Shown: positions 53,809 through 61,910 of the stretch, piece by piece
How the letters are laid out: every line of letters starts with the position of its first letter
Position numbering within the stretch: the first letter of the stretch is position 1
DNA from: CAWAHD01 sp963781785
GTDB lineage: Bacteria > Planctomycetota > Planctomycetia > Isosphaerales > Isosphaeraceae
Length of the DNA: 64,000 nt
Direction: 5' to 3'
Assembly (NCBI GenBank): GCA_963781785.1
Contig: CAWAHD010000002.1
Coordinates: 5,084,001-5,148,000 of the forward strand
Made by a program: the position numbers and the translations under genes
Notes under the pieces: generated by a model
The model's input: the letters and a program-made list of their open reading frames with translations, nothing else
The model's database searches: none
Told to the model about the DNA's origin: nothing

Positions 53809-55140
53809 ATGCGGTTCTTCATATCGGCCGGCGAGCCCAGCGGCGACCTGCACGCAGCCAATCTCGTTCGTTCATTGCGTGCGTTGGATCCGGACGCCAG
53901 CTTCACGGGTTTCGGTGGGAAAAGGATGGAGGAGGCCGGGACGCGGCTCCTCTACCCGCTCGTAAACCTGGCCGTGATGTGGTTCTGGAACGTCTTCTTG
54001 AATCTCGTGACGTTCATCCGGCTGGTCTTCATCGCGGATCGCCATTTCCGCGAGGACCGGCCTGACGCGGTGGTGCTGGTCGACTATCCCGGGTTGCACT
54101 GGTGGATCGCCGGCCGCGCCAAGGCGCGGGGCATTCCGGTCTTTTACTTTGTTCCGCCGCAGATCTGGGCGTGGGGCGGCTGGCGAGTCCGCAAGGTCCG
54201 TAAATACGTGGACCGGGTTTTGTGCAGCCTCCCGTTCGAGCCGGCGTGGTATCACGCGCGCGGAGTCAGCGATGCGGTGTACGTTGGCCATCCGTATTTT
54301 GACGAGCTGGCGGAACGGCCCTTGAATCGCGATTTCCTGTCCGAAGAAAGCCGTCCGATGGGCCACGTCGTGGCCATCCTGCCCGGCTCGCGCACCCAGG
54401 AAATCGTGCGAAACCTGCCCGAGATGGTGCGGGCTGCCGAGCGACTGGCGGCAGAGCGTTCCGACGTCCGGTTCAAGATCGCCTGCCTCCACGAGCGACA
54501 CCGTGAGCTGGCGACTCGAATCGTTTCGAGTTTGCTCGTCCGCCAGGGGGGACCGCCCCGCTTGACGATCGACATTCACGTGGGGAAGACGCCCGAGCTG
54601 ATCCGGCTGGCGCGGGTGGCGTGGGCCGTCTCCGGCTCCGTCGGCCTCGAGTTGATGGTCGAGGCCCTGCCGTCGGTCGTTCTGTACAAAGTGAAGCGGT
54701 TCGACCTCTGGGTCGCCAGATGGTTCATCAAGGCGAAGTATATCAGCCTGGTCAACTTGCTGGCGGGAGACGAAGTCTTTCCCGAGTACTTGACCTGGCG
54801 GGACGTCTCGGGCGAGCTGGCTCGATGGGCGCTCGCGTGGCTCGACGATTCAGATTCGCGTGCCCGGGCAACGGCATCGCTCTTGGCGTTGCGAGAGCAA
54901 GTGGCCCGCCCCGGTGCCTCGGCCCGCGCAGCCAGCCACATCATCGAGTGGCTCAAGCAGCACTCCGCGGGGACGATGCCGGGGGAACTGCACGGCCCAC
55001 GCGCAACCAGCAGGGGACCACACGAAAGAAGCCCAGCCCGGGAAAGTGCCGGCGTGCTCGGGCGCAGGAAGCCCGCACACGAATGGACAGGGCACGACAC
55101 CGAGCAAGAAAATCAGGGCAGTGGGCCGTCGACAGAATAG
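53809..55140 (+). CDS. lpxB: Lipid-A-disaccharide synthase
   Basis: The N-terminus MRFFISAGEPSGDLHAANLV is the LpxB signature. It continues with DYPGLHWWIAGRAKARGI, YFVPPQIWAWGGWRVRKVRK, LCSLPFEPAWY, GHPYFDEL, ILPGSRTQEIVRNLPEMVRA and the C-terminal SGSVGLELMVEALPSVVLYK, YISLVNLLAGDEVFPEYLT. LpxB is a GT19 glycosyltransferase that joins two acyl-glucosamines to form the lipid A disaccharide, showing an outer membrane with lipid A. The body is about 385 residues; an extra ~55-residue, Arg/Gly/Glu-rich low-complexity tail follows. It stands alone, without lpxA/D/C neighbours. A hairpin terminator lies 130 bases downstream. Confidence 0.95.
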   Translation: MRFFISAGEPSGDLHAANLVRSLRALDPDASFTGFGGKRMEEAGTRLLYPLVNLAVMWFWNVFLNLVTFIRLVFIADRHFREDRPDAVVLVDYPGLHWWIAGRAKARGIPVFYFVPPQIWAWGGWRVRKVRKYVDRVLCSLPFEPAWYHARGVSDAVYVGHPYFDELAERPLNRDFLSEESRPMGHVVAILPGSRTQEIVRNLPEMVRAAERLAAERSDVRFKIACLHERHRELATRIVSSLLVRQGGPPRLTIDIHVGKTPELIRLARVAWAVSGSVGLELMVEALPSVVLYKVKRFDLWVARWFIKAKYISLVNLLAGDEVFPEYLTWRDVSGELARWALAWLDDSDSRARATASLLALREQVARPGASARAASHIIEWLKQHSAGTMPGELHGPRATSRGPHERSPARESAGVLGRRKPAHEWTGHDTEQENQGSGPSTE

Positions 55141-55272
55141 CGGACGAAAACTTGGAACCAGGTCTAACCCCCTCCATCGCCGGACCGCGATGCACCGGTG
55201 AATGGACGTACGCCTTGCCTGGGAGTTTCCGAATTGTTAGGGTCTGCCGCAGTGGGCGTCGAGCTGCGTATC

Positions 55273-55320
55273 GCCGAAAGGCACCCGAGCACGGACGTGA
55301 GGGGCCTTTCGGCTCTTTTA
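55273..55320 (+). terminator. Intrinsic terminator after lpxB
   Basis: GCCGAAAGGC (55273-55282) and GCCTTTCGGC (55304-55313) pair perfectly over 10 bp with a 21-base loop, followed by TCTTTTA on the plus strand. It lies between lpxB and the convergent regulator gene, and could serve both. Confidence 0.75.
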
Positions 55321-56769
55321 CGATTGAGCGCCCTCGGGGCTTTCCAGGCCGTCTCTCACGGAGTCCTGGGTTTCGGCGTCGTCGGGGAGCTCGAGCTCCT
55401 TGATCCGCCGGTACAGCCGCGGCCGGGAGATTCCCAGGAGTTCGGCGGCGCGTGACTTGTTGCCCCGCGCCTGGCGCAGGGCGGTTTCAATCAGCCGTCG
55501 CTCGACCTCGGTCAGTAGCTGATCCAGCGGCTTGATTGGGCTGGGTGCGCTCGGGGGCAGGAAGCTCTCCCCAAGGCTGCCCCGGAATAGCGCGGGAAGA
55601 TCGTCGAGCGCCAGCCATGGGTCGCTGCCGCGCCCGTGCGCAAAATCGACCACCCGTGCGAGCTCCTGGAGGTTTCCCGGCCAGTCGTAGCTCGTGAGGG
55701 CCGACAGCGCCCGAGGAGAGAAGCCGATTCGCTGCTTGCCGCCGCGCTGGTTGGCACGCTCGAGCATGTGCTGCGCCAAGACGGGCAGCTCCTGCCGGCG
55801 ATCGCGCAAGGGAGAAAGCCTGAGGACAATGGTTGTGAGCGCGAAGTAGAGCTCCGCCCGAATTTGCTCTTGCTCGAGCGCGACGTCAGGATCCATCGCG
55901 GTCGTGCCGAGCACACGGACTGGCGAATCGAGCGATGCGGCTAACCGCGCTTGCAGGTCGCGGGGGAGCATCAGGATCTCGCGGATCAAGAGCGTCGACC
56001 CATCTCCCAGCGAGAGCCGTGGCCTTGCCGTCTTGACGCCGGAGGCGATGACGCCGGAGTCCGGGCCGTTGAACGTTTCCGGGCCGAACAGCTCGCGCTC
56101 AAGGATCTCGGCAGGCAAAGCCTCGCAATCAAACGGGACCAGTGGCTTCTGACGCGCCGGGCTATTTTGATGGATGGTCCGTGCAACCTGACGTTTGCCG
56201 GTACCCGATTCTCCCACGATCAACACCGGAGCGTTCGAAGCCGCAGCCAGGCGCACCTGGTCGAGCAGCCGGCGATGCGCCGGGCCAAAGCCGATCAAGC
56301 TGTCGAACCCCGACTGTCGCTCAAGCCTCCGCCTGATTTCCAGGAGCTCGACGTGCAGCGAGTTGTCGCGCGAGTCGGGAACGCTCGGCGGTAGATCGAG
56401 CGCGCGCACCATTCCCAGGAGCCCAAGCAAGGCATCCTGTTCGTCCCGGAAGGGCCAGAACTCGACCCGGCGCCAGATTGGTTCGCCGCCCGCCTGCAGA
56501 ATCAAGGTTGGGGTTCCGCAAGGTTGCCCGGCCACCGACTCGGGGGGCGGGTGAAAGCTTGCCGCCAGATCGGCGAGATCGCCGGCACGAGTCGGGGCAT
56601 GGGCGTGGCAGGTCAGCCCGATGACCGTGTCGGAACAATAGCCGGTCAGCCGCTCCCATGCCCGATTGACCCACGTCAGCCTGAACGCCGGGTCGAGCCA
56701 GAAGACCGGCACGCACGCCCGCTCCCAGAGCGGCAAAGGCGCGAAATGCTCGGTGTGTGAGGTGATCAT
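55318..56769 (-). CDS. NtrC-like regulator with degenerate AAA+ domain and Fis-type HTH
   Basis: ATG 56769 begins MITSHTEHFAPLPLWERACV; the longer frame to 56922 lacks family resemblance. A PAS-like domain (PVFWLDPAFRLTWVNRAWER) covers about residues 15-140. The AAA+ domain follows with Walker A GESGTGKRQVARTIHQNS and sensor-like WPGNLQELARVV. The GAFTGA loop that contacts sigma-54 is absent (the region reads ELFGPETFNGPDSGV), and the Walker B acidic pair is lost (STLLIREI in place of GTLFLDEI). A Fis-type helix-turn-helix (RLIETALRQARGNKSRAAEL, then LGISRPRLYRRIKEL) ends it. It therefore probably binds DNA but neither hydrolyses ATP normally nor activates sigma-54 polymerase. 483 residues. 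Confidence 0.85.
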   Translation of the reverse strand: MITSHTEHFAPLPLWERACVPVFWLDPAFRLTWVNRAWERLTGYCSDTVIGLTCHAHAPTRAGDLADLAASFHPPPESVAGQPCGTPTLILQAGGEPIWRRVEFWPFRDEQDALLGLLGMVRALDLPPSVPDSRDNSLHVELLEIRRRLERQSGFDSLIGFGPAHRRLLDQVRLAAASNAPVLIVGESGTGKRQVARTIHQNSPARQKPLVPFDCEALPAEILERELFGPETFNGPDSGVIASGVKTARPRLSLGDGSTLLIREILMLPRDLQARLAASLDSPVRVLGTTAMDPDVALEQEQIRAELYFALTTIVLRLSPLRDRRQELPVLAQHMLERANQRGGKQRIGFSPRALSALTSYDWPGNLQELARVVDFAHGRGSDPWLALDDLPALFRGSLGESFLPPSAPSPIKPLDQLLTEVERRLIETALRQARGNKSRAAELLGISRPRLYRRIKELELPDDAETQDSVRDGLESPEGAQS

Positions 56770-56999
56770 GAATCCTGTTGACCGGTCGAAGAGAGATCTG
56801 GAGACGCGAGAGCGCCGTTCGAGCGAGAAAGGCCCGATGGCGGGTTTCGTCATTCGTGGCGCCGTCCTGCGCCACAGGATCGCTCTCGCCGGGTCCCAAG
56901 GCAAGGAAAAAGCAAAAAACATGTTCGGGCTGGCGCGCGGCGGCTCTTGCGAGCGGTTCGGGCGTCGCCGTCAGAGAGCGCCGTGTTGCCCTGGAGGAT

Positions 57000-57806
57000 T
57001 CAAGGCCGGCTGAATCGGCTCCATGACCAGACGACCTGGCCAACGATCAAGTCGGGCACCGACTGGTCGTATTCGACCGGAATCAAGGGAAACTCCCGGC
57101 TATTCGTATTGTTGGGCCGCAGGATGACGTGGCGGCCGCTGACGTCGAGCCAGCGGATCATCGGGACTCCGCCCGGGCGCGCGGCGACGATCTGACCGTG
57201 CAGCGCCCGCGGATCGGTGACGGACCGGTCGACGGCGACGACCGAGCCGGAGGGAAGGATGGGATGCATCGCGTCGTCGGTGAGTCGAGTCGCCACGGTT
57301 TCGGCGGGATTGGGCAGCCATTGGCGATATGCCATCACGTAGCCTTCGACGTGGGCGGGATTGAAAGTTGAGCTGGCGATGTCGGCCAGGGGGTACAGGC
57401 TCACGGCGACGAACTCCGAAGCCTGGCTGCCGGGCAGGTTCTCGGGGGCCACCACGACCATTTCGCTGGGCGAGCGTTCCAGCTCTTCGAGGCCGCGCCG
57501 GATCAGCTCGACCGGAGACAGCTCGGAAAGCAAGCGATCGTCGCTGGCGTGGCGATATCTCGGGCCCTCACCGTTCAAGAGCCAGTTCGGGTTGGCTCCG
57601 GTCTGCTCGATGAAGCCCAGCAAGACCTCGGCCGGCACGGTTACGCCGGTTTCATAGTTGTACCACGTCCGGGCAGGCAGGCTCAGCCGCCGCGCAAGCT
57701 CAGGTCCGCCGTGCTCGCCAAAGATTTCCTGCCGGATCTCGCGCAAGCGACGCGATAACGACGCCTTGACGTTGACACGAACTTTCGGAGTCTTCTTTCG
57801 AGCCAC
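57000..57806 (-). CDS. CI/LexA-like transcriptional repressor with S24 fold, catalytic serine replaced
   Basis: GTG 57806 starts VARKKTPKVRVNVKASLSRR; the frame to 57887 is less likely. An XRE helix-turn-helix lies at about residues 20-75 (GPELARRLSLPARTWYNYET, with VPAEVLLGFIEQTGANPNWLL). The C-terminal region (TRLTDDAMHPILPSGSVVAV, then GQIVAARPGGVPMIRWL and LRPNNTN) is the S24/LexA peptidase-like fold. In cleavable members, the motif is DSM with a catalytic Ser, and a Lys follows; here it is DAM, and the Lys position appears to be Arg (MIRWL). Self-cleavage is therefore unlikely and the fold may act as a dimerisation or sensing module. It stands alone between the NtrC-like gene and the suf operon. 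Confidence 0.8.
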   Translation of the reverse strand: MARKKTPKVRVNVKASLSRRLREIRQEIFGEHGGPELARRLSLPARTWYNYETGVTVPAEVLLGFIEQTGANPNWLLNGEGPRYRHASDDRLLSELSPVELIRRGLEELERSPSEMVVVAPENLPGSQASEFVAVSLYPLADIASSTFNPAHVEGYVMAYRQWLPNPAETVATRLTDDAMHPILPSGSVVAVDRSVTDPRALHGQIVAARPGGVPMIRWLDVSGRHVILRPNNTNSREFPLIPVEYDQSVPDLIVGQVVWSWSRFSRP

Positions 57807-58244
57807 GTTGCACGATCCCGCACGCGGGAACCTCCCAAAGGTCCGCCAGTCACGAATTGCCTCATCGCCCCATCGCGAGAGCCACACAACAATTCACCGA
57901 GACGGAGTGAAGTCCTCAAATGCCTCGCCGGCGCTCGCTTTGCTCGCTCCGCTTCGAGTGGAATGCCGATCGCTCCGCCCTTAAGTAGACAATCTAGCAC
58001 AACGAACAGTCCAAGTCATCAGGGTGATCATCTTGGATCGTATCAGCCTGTCAGATGTCGAGAAACGGCATCATCGGAATTGGTCGATGAGGCGTTCCAA
58101 CCGCAAACCAAGTTCACAGCACATCGGTGCGGCTCACACATCTGGCTGGATGCTGCCGGGTCAAGGCTGTGGCGCCCCACGTCCGGGTGGTGACGGCGGC
58201 CGATCGGGCGGGAGTGAAATTCAAAACCGGGCGGCTCGGCGCGG
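57807..58244. other. Intergenic region downstream of sufT
   Basis: About 440 bp between the end of the suf operon and the repressor. No protein-like ORF or clear terminator hairpin is seen. It should carry the repressor's promoter. Confidence 0.45.
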
Positions 58245-58544
58245 TCAAAAAAAGCCCAGTTCGTCGCGCGCGGCGTCGGTCATTTTATCGGGAGACCAGG
58301 GAGGCGACATCACGAGCTTGACATTGGCCTTGGAGACGCCCTCGATGGCTTCCAGCGCGGCGACGGCGCCGCGCAGAATCTCTGGGCCGGCCGGGCACGC
58401 CGGCGAGGTCAGGGTCATCTCGACCTCGACCTGGTCGTCCTGGGCACGCACCGAGTAAACCAGTCCCAGATCAACCACGTTGACGTTCAATTCGGGATCC
58501 TTGACCTTGCGGAGAGCCGACAGAAGCATGTCTTGGTCGAGCAT
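58245..58544 (-). CDS. sufT: SufT / MIP18-family iron-sulfur assembly factor
   Basis: ATG 58544 starts MLDQDMLLSALRKVKDPELN, continuing VNVVDLGLVYSV: the DPE(L)N...DLGLVY signature of the DUF59/MIP18 family. MTLTSPACPAGPEILRGAVA carries the conserved TxxxCP cysteine. The 99-residue length is normal. Family members (SufT, PaaD, CIA2) assist iron-sulfur cluster maturation or transfer to target proteins. It is the last gene of the suf operon, and 124 bases follow the Rieske gene. Confidence 0.88.
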   Translation of the reverse strand: MLDQDMLLSALRKVKDPELNVNVVDLGLVYSVRAQDDQVEVEMTLTSPACPAGPEILRGAVAALEAIEGVSKANVKLVMSPPWSPDKMTDAARDELGFF

Positions 58545-58668
58545 CGCGATCACTCCATGGGCGGCCGCTCGGGCCGCAGCCAATCAGAAGGTTCTCAAGC
58601 AAACCGGGCCGACAAGCTGCACGAGCGGAAGAAAGGCTGTCCCCGAGAATCTGTGGGAATTGGCAATG

Positions 58669-58983
58669 TCATTCCTCGACCGCAAGGTAAACGCCGTCCT
58701 GGCGCACGTCGACATAGTGAACGGCGACCGGCTCGACGGCCGGCATGGAGAGTGCCCGGCCGGTCCTGACGTCGAAACGGGCTCCATGACGCGGGCACTG
58801 AATCTCGCAGCCATTCAGTTCACCTTCGGCGAGAGGGCCCCCGTCGTGGGTGCAGACGTCGTCGATGGCGTGGATGGTTCCGTCCACATTGAAGAGTGCG
58901 ATCGCGCGGCCGTCGACCTCGACCAGTTTTTTGGCCCCTGGCGGCAGCTCGGACCGGGTCGCAACCTTCACAAATGACGACAT
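58669..58983 (-). CDS. Rieske [2Fe-2S] ferredoxin
   Basis: ATG 58983 opens MSSFVKVATRSELPPGAKKL, a single-domain Rieske protein of 104 residues. The cluster ligands are visible as CTHDGG (C-x-H) and CPRHGARF (C-x-x-H), 15-17 residues apart. Such small Rieske ferredoxins carry electrons for oxygenases or nitrite reductase-type enzymes and are often found inside suf operons, where they may supply electrons to cluster assembly. The longer frame to 59157 has no Rieske character and is rejected. Same strand and close spacing to sufE (32 bases). Confidence 0.9.
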   Translation of the reverse strand: MSSFVKVATRSELPPGAKKLVEVDGRAIALFNVDGTIHAIDDVCTHDGGPLAEGELNGCEIQCPRHGARFDVRTGRALSMPAVEPVAVHYVDVRQDGVYLAVEE

Positions 58984-59015
58984 GCCTGGCGGTGTCCTCC
59001 AGAGGAAAAGTTGGG

Positions 59016-59480
59016 TCAGGTCTGAGCTGCCGCCCCTTCGGCGGCCGCCTTCTTGACCTGGTCCATCGCCGCCCGGGTCACTTCTCCCTTCAGGCGGCGG
59101 AGCACTCCGGTCAAACCACGGACTCGCAGCATACCCAGGATCTCGGTAAGCCCGCACCGGTCGACCAGGTCACCGGGGACCTGAAGGACCTCCTCGACGG
59201 TCGCGCCGTTCAATCCCTCGAGCAACAAGGAGACAAAGCCGCGGACCGTGGGGGCCTCGATCGGCGCATCGGCGTAAAGAGCGACGCGCGGACCATCGAG
59301 CTCGACGAACAGGTAAACCGGCGACTGGCATTCCTCGACACGATGGGAGGCGTCTTTGTGGGCGGCCAGACGCGCGGGTAAGGGCGGCAGGCTCCTGGCG
59401 AAATCGAGCAAGAGCTCGATCCGTTCCTGCTGATCGGAGCTGCTCAGATCCGTCACGATCGCGTCGAGCGATGCTGGCAT
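59016..59480 (-). CDS. sufE: SufE-like sulfur acceptor protein
   Basis: ATG 59480 begins MPASLDAIVTDLSSSDQQER, with IELLLDFARSLPPLPARLAA. The sulfur-accepting cysteine is in HRVEECQSPVYLFVEL, matching the (G)CQSxVWL motif of SufE. The C-terminal helices (VLRRLKGEVTRAAMDQVKKA) are family-like. 154 residues. SufE normally takes persulfide from the cysteine desulfurase SufS and passes it to SufBCD. No sufS is visible in the window; the gene immediately upstream is a sulfurtransferase instead. Confidence 0.92.
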   Translation of the reverse strand: MPASLDAIVTDLSSSDQQERIELLLDFARSLPPLPARLAAHKDASHRVEECQSPVYLFVELDGPRVALYADAPIEAPTVRGFVSLLLEGLNGATVEEVLQVPGDLVDRCGLTEILGMLRVRGLTGVLRRLKGEVTRAAMDQVKKAAAEGAAAQT

Positions 59481-59521
59481 GAGAAATCTCGGTTCGGTGC
59501 TTTTCCGGATGGCGCCTCGAC

Positions 59522-60376
59522 TCAGGCTCCCCTGGCGATCGGGGCCCGCACAAGGTTGCCCCATTCGGTCCAGGAGCCGTCGTAATTCCTGACTCTGGGG
59601 TAACCCAGGAGGTAAGTGAGCACAAACCAGGTCAAGCTGGAGCGTTCCCCGATGCGGCAGTAGGCGACGACGTCGTCACTGGGCTTCAGGCCGATCTCGT
59701 CTTCGTAGATGGCCTTGAGCTCGGCGACCGACTTGAACGTGCCGTTGTCGTTGACCGCGCGGCTCCAGGGGACATTCTTGGCTCCCGGGATGTGGCCGCC
59801 GCGGAGCGCGCCTTCCTGAGGATAGTCTTCCATGTGCAGCTTTTCGCCGGTGAACTCCTTGGGACTGCGGACGTCGATGAGCGGCAGTCCTGCCTTGGCG
59901 TGAGCGGCGACCGCATCGCGGAAAATGCGGATCCGCTCTTCCTGGCTACCTTCGACGGCGTATCGGGTTGGGGGGTACGCCGGGATCTCGGTCGTCGTCG
60001 GCCGGCGCTTGTCCAGCCAGAGCTTGCGACCGCCGTTCAAGACCCGGCAATCGCGGTGGCCGAATAGCTTGAATGCCCAGAACGCGTAGCACGCCCACCA
60101 GTTGGATTTGTCGCCGTAGAAGACGACGGTGGTGTCGCTGGCGATTCCGGCCCTGGAACAGATCGCCGCGAACTTGTCGGCGCTGATGTAGTCCCTGACC
60201 AACTGGTCCTGGAGATCGCCCTGCCAGTCGATCTTGACGGCGCCCGGTATGTGAGCCTGATTGTAAAGCAAGACGTCTTCGTCGCTCTCGACGATGCGGA
60301 CCTTGGGCGCCTTGAGATTGGCTTCGGCCCAGTCGGCCGAGACCAGGACTTCCGGATGAGCGTACGATTCTCCCAT
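59522..60376 (-). CDS. Two-domain rhodanese-type sulfurtransferase
   Basis: ATG 60376 begins MGESYAHPEVLVSADWAEAN. The N-terminal rhodanese domain (SDEDVLLYNQAHIPGAVKID, then DTTVVFYGDKSNWWACYAFW) is inactive-type; the C-terminal domain has LPLIDVRSPKEFTGEK, RGGHIPGAKNVPW and the active loop AYCRIGERSS with the persulfide Cys. 284 residues matches thiosulfate or mercaptopyruvate sulfurtransferases. It lies between sufD and sufE, where sufS often sits, so it may feed sulfur to SufE. This is inference from position. Confidence 0.9.
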   Translation of the reverse strand: MGESYAHPEVLVSADWAEANLKAPKVRIVESDEDVLLYNQAHIPGAVKIDWQGDLQDQLVRDYISADKFAAICSRAGIASDTTVVFYGDKSNWWACYAFWAFKLFGHRDCRVLNGGRKLWLDKRRPTTTEIPAYPPTRYAVEGSQEERIRIFRDAVAAHAKAGLPLIDVRSPKEFTGEKLHMEDYPQEGALRGGHIPGAKNVPWSRAVNDNGTFKSVAELKAIYEDEIGLKPSDDVVAYCRIGERSSLTWFVLTYLLGYPRVRNYDGSWTEWGNLVRAPIARGA

Positions 60377-60452
60377 GGGGGAACTCCGTGGATAAGACGT
60401 CCTCGAACGAGGTCGAGCGGTTCAAACGCGGGATGAATCTGTCGAATCTGGA

Positions 60453-61770
60453 TCACACGAGCTTGGCCGCGACGGCCTCGCGAAGCGCTTCGCGGACCGG
60501 ATCGATGGTGATCCGATCATACACGTTGGCGAAAAAGCCCTCGACGATGAGCCGGACTGCGGTCTCGCGGGGGACTCCCCGCGCCTGCGCGTAAAAGATC
60601 ATCTCGTCGTCCACGCGGCCCGCGGTCGCGCCGTGGGTGCAGCGGACGTCGTTGGCCTCGATCTCCAGGCCGGGGATCGAATCGGCGCGGGCCAGCGGCG
60701 AGAGCACGAGGTTGTCGTCTTTCTGGTACGCGTCGGTGCGCTGGGCGTCCTTCTCGACGCGGATCATCCCCTTCCAGACGATGCGCGACCGATCCTTGAG
60801 GCCCCCCTTGTAGAGCAAGTCGCTGGTGGTATGGGGAGCGCAATGGTCTTGCCGTGTGAAGTACGCCAGGTGCTGGCGGCCGGTCGTGAACATGACGCCG
60901 TTGACCTGAGCCTTTGCCCCCTGGCCGGCCAGTGCGACTTCCTGGTTGACCTTGGCGAGTCGCGAGCCGAGCCCGCCGACGGTCCACTGAAGATCGGCAT
61001 CGCGGCCGATCAAGGCCCGCTCGCGGCTGAAATGCCAGGTGGCGGCGTCCCAGTTCTGGATGTTGACCAGCCGGAGCCGCGCGCCCTGTTTCACGAAGAC
61101 TTCGACGGCACCGACGTGCAGCCCCGCAGCTCCAGCCCCCCCCTGCCCGTTCGTCTCGCGCACCAGGGTCGCCTCAGCTCCCTCTTCCAGGACGACAAGC
61201 GTGTGGCTCAGATCAACGCGCCCGCCCTCGCCCAGCCCCACCAGGGCAAACAGAGGATCCGCAAGCCTCACGCCCCTGGGAACATAGAGCAAGGTCCCAC
61301 CCGTCCAGAACGCCGCATGCAAGGCCGAGAACACGTCCGCACCCGGAAGCACGGCCTCGGTCAGCAGATAGCGCTCGATCAGCTCGGGATGCTCCTTGAC
61401 CGCGCGGTCCAGATCGACGAAAACCGCCGATCCCAGGTTTGACGGATCGGCCTCGCGGGCCAGGGCCCCGGCGATGTGCGCGATTCCGGTGGCGTAATGC
61501 ACGCTCAAGTCCTGCCAGACTCGGTCGAACCGCTGGCGGTCGGCCGCGGTCGGCTCGCCGCCAGAAGGCGGCGCGAATAGATCGAGCTTGAGCGCCACGG
61601 ATATCGGTGCGCCGCCATTCCTCATCGCGGGCGCTGGGCCATGCAAAGGCCTGAAACCGCTCAAATGCCGCGCGCCGCCGCGCCACAAGCCAGGCGGGGT
61701 CGTCGCGGCCGTGGAGGAACGCCTCAAAGGCTTCTGCCGTGAAGCCGGCAATCGCAGTTGCACTACTCAT
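60453..61770 (-). CDS. sufD: Fe-S cluster assembly protein SufD (one-base frameshift)
   Basis: ATG 61770 encodes MSSATAIAGFTAEAFEAFLH, then RFQAFAWPSARDEEWRRTDI, the SufD N-terminus with its E(E)WRYT-like motif. The frame then fails near 61595-61603; removing one base continues into VALKLDLFAPPSGGEP and the core: GADVFSALHAAFWTGGTLLY, VPRGVRLADPLF, DHCAPHTTSDLLYKGGLKDR, LEIEANDVRCTHGATAGRVD, ending at 60453. This gives 438 residues, a normal SufD length. SufD pairs with SufB on the SufBC2D scaffold. As an essential housekeeping partner of intact sufB, its frameshift is most likely a sequence error. Confidence 0.92.
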
Positions 61771-61910
61771 CAGTCAATTCGAGCCTCTTCCGATCGAGCC
61801 ACTTCACGTCAGTCAGACGGTGCCCCAGCATGTCCACGGCGGCTTGAGACTGCTCGAGCACGATGGAGCTTACGAGCCGAGTGGTTTGTGTCCAGGAAAA
61901 CAGCCGCGAT

